Positions 25,433 to 33,447 of a stretch of 64,000 nt of DNA are shown here, one piece after another. Within the stretch, counting starts at the first letter, position 1. Each line of letters opens with the position of its first letter. The stretch covers positions 62,001 to 126,000 of the forward strand of contig CALFZO010000061.1 of the NCBI GenBank assembly GCA_937952305.1, given 5' to 3'. This DNA is from an uncultured Anaerolineales bacterium. Its GTDB lineage: Bacteria > Chloroflexota > Anaerolineae > Anaerolineales > UBA6663. The position numbers and the translations under genes are program-made. The notes under the pieces are model-generated. The model made no database searches and was not told the origin of the DNA. It worked only from the letters and a program-made list of their open reading frames with translations.

Positions 25433-25806
25433 GGCCGAAGGGGCTACAGTCTAGCAAAAACCGGAGGGCAAGGCAATAGCCCACCCTTAAAGTTTCTTGA
25501 GCTAAATGCAGGCCCAATCAGGCTGACGCCCACCCGGAAGCGCGGCGTCATCTCTTTAAGTAACCAGGCTCCAACCGGCCCGGAGTCGCGGAACGACGTC
25601 GGCCAGCGGTAAGCGCCTGCGCCGCGGCTTAACCCGCAGGCGCGGGAGCCGGTTATACAGGCACCGCCCGGCTTGAGGGAGGGCGGGTGCGGCCGGCTGC
25701 CGGGGAAAACGGGCCTGCGCCTCGCCAGACAGCCTGGACGAGGCGCAGGTCACGGGGAGGGAGCTTTTCCGACCAGGACCAGAGGGTCGGCCAGTTGCCG
25801 ATGAAA
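25433..25806. other. Intergenic region between ftsZ and the nrdR promoter
   Basis: No convincing gene; short open frames have no family resemblance. It contains the nrdR -35 region at the left, a GCGCCTGCG/CGCAGGCGC inverted repeat (25613-25643, 9-bp arms, 13-base loop) of unknown role, and the ftsZ terminator hairpin at 25714-25749. Confidence 0.5.
25714..25749 (-). terminator. Terminator downstream of ftsZ
   Basis: Eleven perfect base pairs (CCTGCGCCTCG at 25714-25724 with 25739-25749), extended by an inner CCAG/CTGG stem, 57 bases beyond the ftsZ stop and followed on the minus strand by CCCGTTTTCC. It should end the long dcw transcript. Confidence 0.75.
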
Positions 25807-26958
25807 TTAGCGGCGGCGCAGGAAAGCCGGGATGTCCAGGTCGTCGGTGTTGTACGACCGCGGCTGGAAATCCGACAGGTTGGGGCCGCTGCGCGCCGGC
25901 GCGTCCGCGTGGCTGTCCGCGTGCGCGGGCTGGGCCGGCTGCGCGGGCTGACCGGCGCGCGCGGCCGGGCGGGCCGCCGGGCGCTCCAGCGTGCGGCGCG
26001 GCACGCCCGTGCGCTCGAAGCCGGTGGCGATGACGGTGATGCGGATCTCGTCGCCCAGATTCTGATCGATCACGGCGCCGAAGATCAGGTTGACGTCCGG
26101 GTGCGCGGTCTCCTTGATGATGGCGGCCGCCTGGTTGACCTCGAACAGCGTCATGTTCGGGCCGCCGGTGACGTTGAACAGGATGCCGCGCGCGCCGTCG
26201 ATGGTGATATCCAGCAATTGCGACGAGATGGCCTGCTCGGCCGCCATCCGGGCGCGGTCCTCGCCGGCGGCCCGTCCCACAGCCATCAGCGCCGCCCCGC
26301 CCTCGGACATGATGGCGCGCACGTCGGCGAAGTCCAGGTTGATCAGGCCGGGCACCGTGATCAGCTCGGAGATGCCCTGGATGCCCTGGCGCAGGACGTC
26401 GTCGGCCATGCGGAACGAGTCCTTGAGCGAGGCGCGCTTGTCCACGATCTGCAGCAGCCGGTCGTTGGGGATCACGATCAGCGTGTCGACGTGGTCCTTG
26501 AAGCGGTTGATGCCGGCCTCGGCCGACTGCAGGCGCTTGCTGCCTTCAAACGTGAACGGCCGGGTGACGACGCCGATAGTCAGCGCCCCGCACTCCTTGG
26601 CCACCTGGGCCACGATCGGCGCCGCGCCGGTGCCGGTGCCGCCGCCCATGCCGGCGGCGATGAAGACCATGTCGGCGCCGCGCACGACTTCATAGAGCTC
26701 TTCGGCCGACTCTTCGGCGGCCTTCTGGCCCTTCTCCGGGTCGCCGCCCGCGCCCAGGCCGCGCGTCAGCTTATCCCCCAGGCGCACGCGCTTGGGGGCG
26801 TTGGACAGCAGCAGCGCCTGGGCGTCGGTGTTGATGGCGATAAATTCGACACCGCCCATGCCTTCTTCGATCATGCGGTTGACGGCATTGCTGCCGCCGC
26901 CGCCGACGCCAATCACTTTGATGCGGGCGAAAGACTCAGGTTGTGACAACGGTTGCAT
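25807..26958 (-). CDS. ftsZ: Cell division protein FtsZ
   Basis: A 383-residue tubulin-like GTPase that polymerises into the division ring. The N-terminal GVGGGGSNAV loop (18-26), the tubulin signature GGGTGTG (105-111) and the T7-loop region around NLDFADV are all present. A variable Ala/Pro/Gln-rich linker (about 320-360) leads to a C-terminal peptide DLDIPAFLRRR, the usual docking site for FtsA and other partners. It is the last gene of the dcw cluster, 148 bases after ftsA, with a strong hairpin terminator behind it. Confidence 0.98.
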   Translation of the reverse strand: MQPLSQPESFARIKVIGVGGGGSNAVNRMIEEGMGGVEFIAINTDAQALLLSNAPKRVRLGDKLTRGLGAGGDPEKGQKAAEESAEELYEVVRGADMVFIAAGMGGGTGTGAAPIVAQVAKECGALTIGVVTRPFTFEGSKRLQSAEAGINRFKDHVDTLIVIPNDRLLQIVDKRASLKDSFRMADDVLRQGIQGISELITVPGLINLDFADVRAIMSEGGAALMAVGRAAGEDRARMAAEQAISSQLLDITIDGARGILFNVTGGPNMTLFEVNQAAAIIKETAHPDVNLIFGAVIDQNLGDEIRITVIATGFERTGVPRRTLERPAARPAARAGQPAQPAQPAHADSHADAPARSGPNLSDFQPRSYNTDDLDIPAFLRRR

Positions 26959-27023
26959 CGCGCTTCCTCCTCATATTGGTCCTGGTGGGCGCCGGCTCCC
27001 AACGGCACCCAATACGTACGGTC

Positions 27024-27038
27024 AGGGGACTGTCCCCT
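27024..27038. repeat. 15-bp palindrome between ftsA and ftsZ
   Basis: AGGGGAC-T-GTCCCCT is a perfect inverted repeat with 7-bp arms around one base. It overlaps the end of the duplicated ftsA tail. It could be an operator for an extra ftsZ promoter or a small RNA hairpin; no promoter boxes are obvious. Confidence 0.55.
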
Positions 27039-27156
27039 ACGGCAACAAGCGTTTGAACAAGTCGATGCCGCGGCCCAGCCGCAGCGCTGCGCGCTGCTGA
27101 CCGGCGCTACGGCAACAAACGCTTGAAAAAGTCGATGCCGCGGCCCAAGTCCAGCG
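27037..27156 (-). repeat. Tandem duplication of the ftsA 3' end
   Basis: Bases 27107-27156 (end of ftsA, including its TAG) and 27037-27086 are about 88 percent identical over 50 bases by eye, offset by 70 bp. Both copies encode LGRGID(F/L)FKRLLP then TAG, the amphipathic helix that ties FtsA to the membrane. The second copy is in a different frame from ftsA, because 70 is not a multiple of three. Confidence 0.85.
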
Positions 27157-28342
27157 TGCGTGATTTCTTCTTGGTCTTGCGCGCGGACGGCAGGGCGCTC
27201 TCGCGCGCCGCCCAGTGCAGCAAGCCGACACTGGTGGAAAAGGCCGGGCCGGTCAGTTTATCCACCAGGCCGTTCAGGTTCTGCGGCCCGGCCACGCGGC
27301 ACGGCAGGTTGAGGACGCCGCTGGCCACTTTGCGCAGGCCCGGCATCTGGCTGCTGCCCCCGGTGAGGACCACGCCGGCCGGCAGCAGGCCGTCGTAGCC
27401 GGTGCGCTTGATCTCCTGCAGGATCAGGCCGAAGATCTCCTCGACGCGCGCCTCGATGATGGTGGCCAGGTCGTAGCGCGTCACCTGCAGCGGGTGATCC
27501 TCGCCGAACGGCTGCACCAGGAACGTCTCATGCATGGGCACATCGCCGGCGCTGGCGCTGCCGTGTTCGAGCTTGACCTTCTCGGCCAGGTCGGCCGGCA
27601 GGCGCAGGCCGTGGGCGATATCCGAGGTCAGGTGGTTGCCGCCCACCGCCAGCACCTGGGTGTGCCAGACGTTGCCGTCGATGTAGATGGCCAGGTCAGT
27701 GGTGCCGCCGCCGATGTCGACGACGACCACGCCCATCTCTTTCTCGGTGTCGGTCAGCGTGACCTCGGCGGAGGCCAGCGGGTTGAGGACGTAGGCCTCC
27801 ACCTGCACGCCGGCCGCCTCCACGCACTTGGTCAGGTTCTGGACCGAGGCCGTAGCGGCCGTGATGATGTGCGCCTCCACTTCCAGGCGGAAGCCATGCA
27901 TGCCGAGCGGCTGGCGGATGCCCTCCTGCCCGTCCACGATGAAGCCGCGCGGGATGACGTGCAGCACTTCGCGGCCGTGCGGGATGGCGATGGCCTGGGC
28001 CGAATCGAGCGCCCGGTCGATGTCGTCCTGCTCGATGCCGTGGCTACCGCCGCCGATGCCGACCACGCCGCGGCTGTTGACCGACGAAACGTGCGCGCCG
28101 GCCAGGCTCACGAAGGCGGCGCCGATCTCGTACCCGGCGCTGCGCTGGGCCTTGTCCACGGCCAGGGCGATCGAACGGCCGGCCTGCTCGACGTCGACGA
28201 CCACGCCTTTGCGCATGCCCTGCGACGGCTCCAGGCCGACGCCCAGGATGCGCAGTTGGCCCGCCTCGTCCGCGTCCGCGATCAGCGCGCAGACTTTGGT
28301 GGTGCCGACATCGATTCCGACCAGCAACGGTGACTCATCCAT
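27107..28342 (-). CDS. ftsA: Cell division protein FtsA
   Basis: A 411-residue actin-like ATPase that anchors FtsZ to the membrane. The phosphate-1 loop VGIDVGTTKVCALI opens the protein, VVVDIGGGTTDLAIY is phosphate 2, and VVLTGGSSQMPGL is the adenosine motif. The C-terminus ends with the short amphipathic helix GRGIDFFKRLLP that inserts in the membrane. Directly downstream the coding sequence for this helix is repeated. It follows ftsQ by 15 bases. Confidence 0.97.
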   Translation of the reverse strand: MDESPLLVGIDVGTTKVCALIADADEAGQLRILGVGLEPSQGMRKGVVVDVEQAGRSIALAVDKAQRSAGYEIGAAFVSLAGAHVSSVNSRGVVGIGGGSHGIEQDDIDRALDSAQAIAIPHGREVLHVIPRGFIVDGQEGIRQPLGMHGFRLEVEAHIITAATASVQNLTKCVEAAGVQVEAYVLNPLASAEVTLTDTEKEMGVVVVDIGGGTTDLAIYIDGNVWHTQVLAVGGNHLTSDIAHGLRLPADLAEKVKLEHGSASAGDVPMHETFLVQPFGEDHPLQVTRYDLATIIEARVEEIFGLILQEIKRTGYDGLLPAGVVLTGGSSQMPGLRKVASGVLNLPCRVAGPQNLNGLVDKLTGPAFSTSVGLLHWAARESALPSARKTKKKSRTLDLGRGIDFFKRLLP

Positions 28343-28357
28343 GATCGTTTCCGGCGC

Positions 28358-29269
28358 TCACTTCCGATAGGTCGGCGACAACACGCTCTCCACGCTGATC
28401 TCGCGCGGGTAAATGCCCTTCTGCACCAGGTCTTCGACCAGGCGCTCATACACGGTCAGCTTCTGGAGCATGTCCGTGCCGACGCCGAAGTAACCGCGCC
28501 AGCCGCGGCCGTCCTGGTAGCTCAGACCACGCGCCGGGTCGTAGTATAGTTTTTCTATGTTTCCGCGCAACTGCTTCAACTGCAGCGCGCCCTGGATCGC
28601 GTCCACCGGCAGGCTTGCCACGGTCACGTCCGCGTCGGCGTAGATCGGCAGCAGGCCCGGCAGATCCCCGCGCGACTTGAACTTCTGCCCGGCCGCGTCC
28701 ACCCACCACTTCTGGCTGCCCTCCACCAGCGTCAGCTCCGGCAGCCGCTCCTCCACCGCCACGGTGACCTGCGCCGGCCAGGTGACGACGACGCGCGCGT
28801 CGGCCAGGCCCGGCACGGCGCGCAGGCGCTCGGCCGCGGCCGGCGGATCCACCCAGAAGATGTGCTGCCCGGCCAGGCCAGACTCAGCGAAGATCTCCTC
28901 GGCCGGCACCAGGGCGTTGCCGCCCAGGTTGATGGCGGTCACGTACATGCCGCGGTCGGTCAGCAGGCGCGCCAGCATGGCCGTCAGCAGCACCACCATG
29001 GTCAGGCTGGCCAGGCGCCAGGTGCCCACCCAGGCCGGCAGTTCCAGATCTGGCAGGCGGAGGGCCTCAGCCACCGACCAGCCGGCGCCGCCGCGCCGGG
29101 CGCGGCGGATGGTCGGCGCGCCGGCGCCTGCTACCCGGCGCGGGCGGCTGATCAGCGGCCGCACCATCGACACCGGCTCGGACACGGCGTTGAAGCGGCG
29201 CCGCGTCGCCTGTTGCCGGCGGCGGCGGACCAGTTCGGCGTGGGTGGGCTTGTCGGCGGAGGCGGTCAT
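28358..29269 (-). CDS. ftsQ: Cell division protein FtsQ
   Basis: A 303-residue bitopic membrane protein of the divisome. An Arg-rich cytoplasmic N-terminus (about 80 residues) precedes one membrane helix near 88-108 (LASLTMVVLLTAMLARLL), then a POTRA domain beginning VTAINLGGNALVPAEEI and a FtsQ-type domain with AVEERLPELTLV. It overlaps nothing but is only 1 base from ddl and 15 from ftsA, the classical ddl-ftsQ-ftsA order. Confidence 0.93.
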   Translation of the reverse strand: MTASADKPTHAELVRRRRQQATRRRFNAVSEPVSMVRPLISRPRRVAGAGAPTIRRARRGGAGWSVAEALRLPDLELPAWVGTWRLASLTMVVLLTAMLARLLTDRGMYVTAINLGGNALVPAEEIFAESGLAGQHIFWVDPPAAAERLRAVPGLADARVVVTWPAQVTVAVEERLPELTLVEGSQKWWVDAAGQKFKSRGDLPGLLPIYADADVTVASLPVDAIQGALQLKQLRGNIEKLYYDPARGLSYQDGRGWRGYFGVGTDMLQKLTVYERLVEDLVQKGIYPREISVESVLSPTYRK

Positions 29270-29270
29270 G

Positions 29271-30395
29271 TCAGTCTTTCATCTTCTGCGTGCGCTGTTT
29301 GTCGGCCTGGCGTTCCAGGGCCAGCGCCACCAGCCGGTCGATCAGGGCGGTGTAGCTCAGCCCGCTGGCCTCCCACAGCTTTGGGTACATGCTGATGGCC
29401 GTGAAGCCCGGGAGGGTATTGATCTCGTTCAGGTACAGCGCGCCGGTGCCGCGGTCCAGCAGATAATCCACCCGCGCCAGGCCGGCGCCGTCAATGATCT
29501 CAAACGCCCGCACCGCGTACTCGCGCGCCAGCTGGGCCGTCCGGGCCGGCAGGTCGGCCGGGATGAGCAGCTGCGAGGCCTCGTCCAGATACTTAGCCGC
29601 GTAATCATAGAACTCGCGGCTCGGCAAGATCTCGCCGCAGACGGAGGCCTCCGGCGCGGCGAGGCCGCCGCTGTTGCCCAGGACGCTGACCTCGATCTCG
29701 CGCGCGTCCACGCCCTGCTCCACCAGGATCCGCCGGTCAAAGCGGGCCCCCTCACGCAGGCCGGCCACCAGCTCGGCCCGGTCATGCGCCTTAACCACGC
29801 CGACCGACGACCCCAGGTTGGCGGGCTTGCTGAAGAGCGGGTAGGCGCCCAGCTTGACCTCGGCCTGGTGGGCGACGGCGGCGGCGTCCCGCTCGACGGC
29901 GCTGCGCGTCGTCAGCAGCCACGGCACCACCGGGATGCCGGCGGCGGCCAGCAGTTCCTTGCACACGGCCTTGTCCATGGCCACGGCCGAGGCCAGCACC
30001 CCCGACCCGACGTACGGCAGGTCGGCCAGCTCCAGCAGGCCCTGCACCGTGCCGTCTTCGCCGTACGGGCCGTGCAGCAGCGGGAAGATCACGTCTAGCT
30101 CCGCCACGGCCGAGAGCTGCACCGCCCCGGGCGTCTCGCGCAGCGTCATCAGCTCGCGCTTGCCGGTCTCGCCCAGGAGCACGGCCTCGGAGGTCTGCTC
30201 CAGGTCCCCGGCCGCCAGCGCCTTGAGCGGGTCACCCCCGGCGATCCACTTGCCGGATTTGGTGATGCCGATGAGCGTCACGGCGTACTTGTCCGGATCG
30301 ATGGCGCCCAGCACCGAGCGCGCCGACAGGAGCGACACCTCGTGCTCGGCGGAACGCCCGCCGAAGATAAGCCCCAGCCGGATCTTCCTAGTCAT
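29271..30395 (-). CDS. ddl: D-alanine--D-alanine ligase
   Basis: A 374-residue ATP-grasp enzyme joining two D-Ala for peptidoglycan. N-terminus LGLIFGGRSAEHEVSLLSA is the Ddl signature; the ATP-grasp part contains LFSKPANLGSSVGVVKAHD, and the C-terminal YLNEINTLPGFTAISMYPKLWEASGL is the substrate and second metal site. I choose the ATG at 30395; a GTG 12 bases earlier abuts the murB stop and is also possible. Part of the dcw cluster between murB and ftsQ. Confidence 0.97.
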   Translation of the reverse strand: MTRKIRLGLIFGGRSAEHEVSLLSARSVLGAIDPDKYAVTLIGITKSGKWIAGGDPLKALAAGDLEQTSEAVLLGETGKRELMTLRETPGAVQLSAVAELDVIFPLLHGPYGEDGTVQGLLELADLPYVGSGVLASAVAMDKAVCKELLAAAGIPVVPWLLTTRSAVERDAAAVAHQAEVKLGAYPLFSKPANLGSSVGVVKAHDRAELVAGLREGARFDRRILVEQGVDAREIEVSVLGNSGGLAAPEASVCGEILPSREFYDYAAKYLDEASQLLIPADLPARTAQLAREYAVRAFEIIDGAGLARVDYLLDRGTGALYLNEINTLPGFTAISMYPKLWEASGLSYTALIDRLVALALERQADKQRTQKMKD

Positions 30396-30407
30396 GGACC
30401 CGTCCAC

Positions 30408-31364
30408 TCAGCACTGCCCGCCCCATTCGCCCACCAGCTCCACTTCCAACTCCAGGTCCACGCCAAATTGCTCGCGCACGGCCTCGTGGGCCAGGTGGAT
30501 GAGGGCGAAGACGTCAGCGGCCCGGCTCTCGCCCTGGTTCAGGAAGAAATTGGCGTGCAGAGTCGAGATCTCGGCCCCGCCCACGCGCGTCCCTTTGAGC
30601 CCGGCCGCCTCGATCAGCCGGCCGGCGTAATCGCCGGGCGGGTTCTTGAACATCGAGCCCATGCTGGCCCCGGGCGGCTGCGTGCGCTTGCGCTGCGCGG
30701 CGAAGGCCTCGATCTGGGCCTGCAGGGCCGCCGGCTCGGCGGGCGTCAGCGCAAACTCGGCCGCCAGGATGATATGGCCGGCCTTCTGGCGCTTGAGCGC
30801 GCTCGTCCGGTATCCGAACGCTAGTTCTTCCGGCGTCCATCGCTTCACTGTGCCGTCTTGGTGCAAGATTTCGGCCATCCGCAGATTCCGGGCGATGTCG
30901 CCGCCGTGCGCGCCGGCGTTGCCGTAGATGGCGCCGCCGAGCGTGCCGGGCACCGTGGCCGCCCATTCCAGCCCGGCCAGGCCGCGCGCCGCGCAGCGCC
31001 GGGCCAGCGAGCCCAGGTTGGCGCCCGCTTCGGCCCAGACGGTGGGCGGCTCGGCCTGGTCATGAAACTCAACGGACCGCGCCCGGTTGAGGATCACCAA
31101 CCCGCGCACGCCGGCATCGCTGACCAGGATGTTAGCGCCGCCGCCGAGCACAAACGGGCGCAGGCCGATGGCGCGCGCCGCGCGCACCTGCTCGGCCAGT
31201 TCGGCGGCGTTGTCCGCGGCGATGAAGAACTCAGCCGGGCCGCCCAGGCGCGCGGCCGTGTACTTGGCCAGCGGCTCCGCTTCCTTCAACCGACCGCCGA
31301 AGGCGGCGCGCAGTTTGGTCTTCTCCGACATATACACCCACGAGACATGTGATCGCAGCGCCAT
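30408..31364 (-). CDS. murB: UDP-N-acetylenolpyruvoylglucosamine reductase
   Basis: A 318-residue FAD enzyme making UDP-MurNAc. The FAD pocket FVLGGGANILVSDAGVRG, the loop YGNAGAHGGDI, and ASMGSMFKNP with the proton-donating Ser are visible, and the C-terminal ISTLHANFFLNQG is characteristic. It looks like type II MurB in length. The ATG at 31364 has a GGAAGG ribosome site and is chosen over a start 33 bases upstream; a start at 31331 is also possible. Confidence 0.96.
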   Translation of the reverse strand: MALRSHVSWVYMSEKTKLRAAFGGRLKEAEPLAKYTAARLGGPAEFFIAADNAAELAEQVRAARAIGLRPFVLGGGANILVSDAGVRGLVILNRARSVEFHDQAEPPTVWAEAGANLGSLARRCAARGLAGLEWAATVPGTLGGAIYGNAGAHGGDIARNLRMAEILHQDGTVKRWTPEELAFGYRTSALKRQKAGHIILAAEFALTPAEPAALQAQIEAFAAQRKRTQPPGASMGSMFKNPPGDYAGRLIEAAGLKGTRVGGAEISTLHANFFLNQGESRAADVFALIHLAHEAVREQFGVDLELEVELVGEWGGQC

Positions 31365-31418
31365 AACACACCTTCCGTCAGCCCGGCACCCTGTCACCCC
31401 GGTCAGGGGCAGAGCCGA

Positions 31419-32783
31419 TCAACCGCCCAGCCGCCGCAGCACTTCCGCCGCCACCCAATCGCTGTCGCCGGCGCCCAGCGTGAGCAGCACATCCCCGGCC
31501 TTCAGGCTGGCCGTCAGGGCGTCGGCGGCCTCGGCCAGCGTCGGCACATAGTGCGCGTCGCGGTGCTGCATGCGGCGCACGATGTCCTGAGCCGTGATGG
31601 TCGGGTCCAGGGTCTCCCGCGAGCGGAAGATATCCACGACGATGACGTGGTCCGCATCCGTGAACGCCGTCGCGAAGTCGGCCAGCAGCGCCCGCGTGCG
31701 CGAGTAGGTGTGCGGCTGGAACATCACCCACAGCGGCCGGGCCGCAAAGCGCCGGCGGGCAGCGGCCAGCGTCGCCTTGATCTCGGTCGGGTGGTGAGCG
31801 TAATCGTCCACCACGGTGACGCCGTGCGCCTCGCCCTTGACCTCGAAGCGCCGGCCGGCGCCGCGGTAATCGGCCAGGGCGTTGCGGGCCACGTTGAAGT
31901 CCACGCCAAAGTGGTCGGCCACCGCCAGGGCCGCCAGCGAGTTGAGCACGTTGTGCTCGCCGGGCAGGCGGTTGCGCGCCAGGCCGAGCGTGGCGCCGCG
32001 CCGCACCACCAGGAAGTCGTAGCCGCCGGCGCTGTTGAGCTGCAGCGAGTCGGCCCGGAAGTCGTCCTCGCGGCGCAGGCCGTACACCAGCGCCGGCCGG
32101 CCGGCCGCGCGCCGCTCGTCGATCAGACGCCGGGCATAGGTGTCGCGGGCGCAGGCCACCAGCAGGCCGTCCGGCGGCAGCAGGTCGGCGAAGGCGCGGA
32201 ACGCTTCTTGCATCTCGCGCACCGTCGGATACACATCAGGATGATCGTGCTCGACGTTCGTCACCACCGCCACGGCCGGGCGCAGGCCCAGAAACATATG
32301 GTCGTACTCGTCCGCCTCGATCACGAACGGGCGGCCGGCCCCGGCGCGCGCATTGGTGCCGTAATCCACCAGCACGCCGCCGACGATGAAGGTCGGGTCC
32401 AGCCCGGCGCGGTCCAGCATGAACGCGATCAGGCCGGTGGTGGTGGTCTTGCCGTGCGTGCCAGCCACGGCCACGCCGGCCCGGTCCGTCATCAGCTCGC
32501 CCAGGAAATCCGCGCGCTTGAGCACCGGCACGCCGCGCGCCCGGGCGGCCTGGACCTCGACGTTGTCGGCCGGCACGGCCGACGAGATCACCACCAGGTC
32601 GGCGCCGTCCACGTGCGCGGCGGCGTGGCCGGCGTCCACGCGGGCGCCCTGGGCCGCCAGGGCCTGGGCCAAAGGCGAAAGCTGCTGGTCCGAGCCGCTG
32701 ACGCGCCAGCCGGACTCCAGCAGTACCTTGGCGATGGCCGAGAGCCCGGCGCCGCCGATGCCCACGAAATGCGCGTGCTTCAT
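31419..32783 (-). CDS. murC: UDP-N-acetylmuramate--L-alanine ligase
   Basis: A 454-residue Mur ligase adding L-Ala to UDP-MurNAc. N-terminal Rossmann part starts HFVGIGGAGLSAIAKVLLESG, the ATP loop is GTHGKTTTTGLIAF, and VVDDYAHHPTEIKATL is the MurC signature. The ATG at 32783 puts that N-terminus at residue 1; the longer open frame upstream has no family similarity. The gene follows the CvpA-like gene by 78 bases. Confidence 0.97.
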   Translation of the reverse strand: MKHAHFVGIGGAGLSAIAKVLLESGWRVSGSDQQLSPLAQALAAQGARVDAGHAAAHVDGADLVVISSAVPADNVEVQAARARGVPVLKRADFLGELMTDRAGVAVAGTHGKTTTTGLIAFMLDRAGLDPTFIVGGVLVDYGTNARAGAGRPFVIEADEYDHMFLGLRPAVAVVTNVEHDHPDVYPTVREMQEAFRAFADLLPPDGLLVACARDTYARRLIDERRAAGRPALVYGLRREDDFRADSLQLNSAGGYDFLVVRRGATLGLARNRLPGEHNVLNSLAALAVADHFGVDFNVARNALADYRGAGRRFEVKGEAHGVTVVDDYAHHPTEIKATLAAARRRFAARPLWVMFQPHTYSRTRALLADFATAFTDADHVIVVDIFRSRETLDPTITAQDIVRRMQHRDAHYVPTLAEAADALTASLKAGDVLLTLGAGDSDWVAAEVLRRLGG

Positions 32784-32861
32784 TTGCGTTTCACGGGACG
32801 CCGGCCGCACAACAGCGAACGGACTTCTGGCTTTCGTCTGGCGTCCATCGCTCCGCATCCT

Positions 32862-33392
32862 TTACAAGAACACGATAATCACGAACACAAACGCCGCGCC
32901 GATGGCGAAAAAGATATACGGCGGGCCGCCGATGACCTTGGGCGGCAGGAACGGGATCATGGTGTTGATGATCTCGTCGGTCGGCCGCGAAATCAGGTCC
33001 GGCCAGGGATACTCGGCCGCGTGCATGAAGTACCACAGCGAGCCGACGATGAAATAGCCGTTCAGCATCCCCAGCACCGTGCCCAGCAGCCAGTCTTGCA
33101 GCTTCTCGCGCGCCAGCTTGCCGCCGAAGGCGGCGATGGGCAGGTTCGGGCTCTGGTACCCGAAATAGGCCAGCAGGCCCACCAGCAGCGCCCGCAGGAC
33201 GAAGCGCATGCCGCCCTCCTGCGTGGCCAGGGCGCTCTGCACGCCGGGCACATACGTCTCCAGAACGTAGATCAGAAAGAGCGCCAGCACCATGCTGAAC
33301 AGCACCAGCATCTCTTTGGCCCAGCCGCGGAACCCGCCGACCATGCCGAACAGCAGAATCAGCAGCCAGAAGACGGCCGGCAGGCTCATCAT
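32862..33392 (-). CDS. CvpA-like integral membrane protein within the dcw cluster
   Basis: A 176-residue protein with about four hydrophobic helices. The beginning, VFWLLILLFGMVGGFRGWAK with the following EML..FSMVLAL, has the GxxRGxxxE(L/M) pattern of the CvpA/colicin V production family, whose members affect cell envelope integrity. It is inserted between murG and murC, a place with no standard dcw gene, and shares their direction and spacing (55 and 78 bases). A role in envelope assembly is an inference from location. Confidence 0.7.
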   Translation of the reverse strand: MMSLPAVFWLLILLFGMVGGFRGWAKEMLVLFSMVLALFLIYVLETYVPGVQSALATQEGGMRFVLRALLVGLLAYFGYQSPNLPIAAFGGKLAREKLQDWLLGTVLGMLNGYFIVGSLWYFMHAAEYPWPDLISRPTDEIINTMIPFLPPKVIGGPPYIFFAIGAAFVFVIIVFL

Positions 33393-33447
33393 AGGCGGGC
33401 ACCTCGTTTGTGGGCCCCTCGGCCAGACACTTGCATCTGCGACCTCT

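Noticed and set aside
27037..27231. 65-codon minus-strand frame ending GRGIDLFKRLLP treated as a separate small gene
   Set aside because: It passes out of frame through the ftsA end and gets its recognisable tail only from the duplicated segment; better explained as a duplication.
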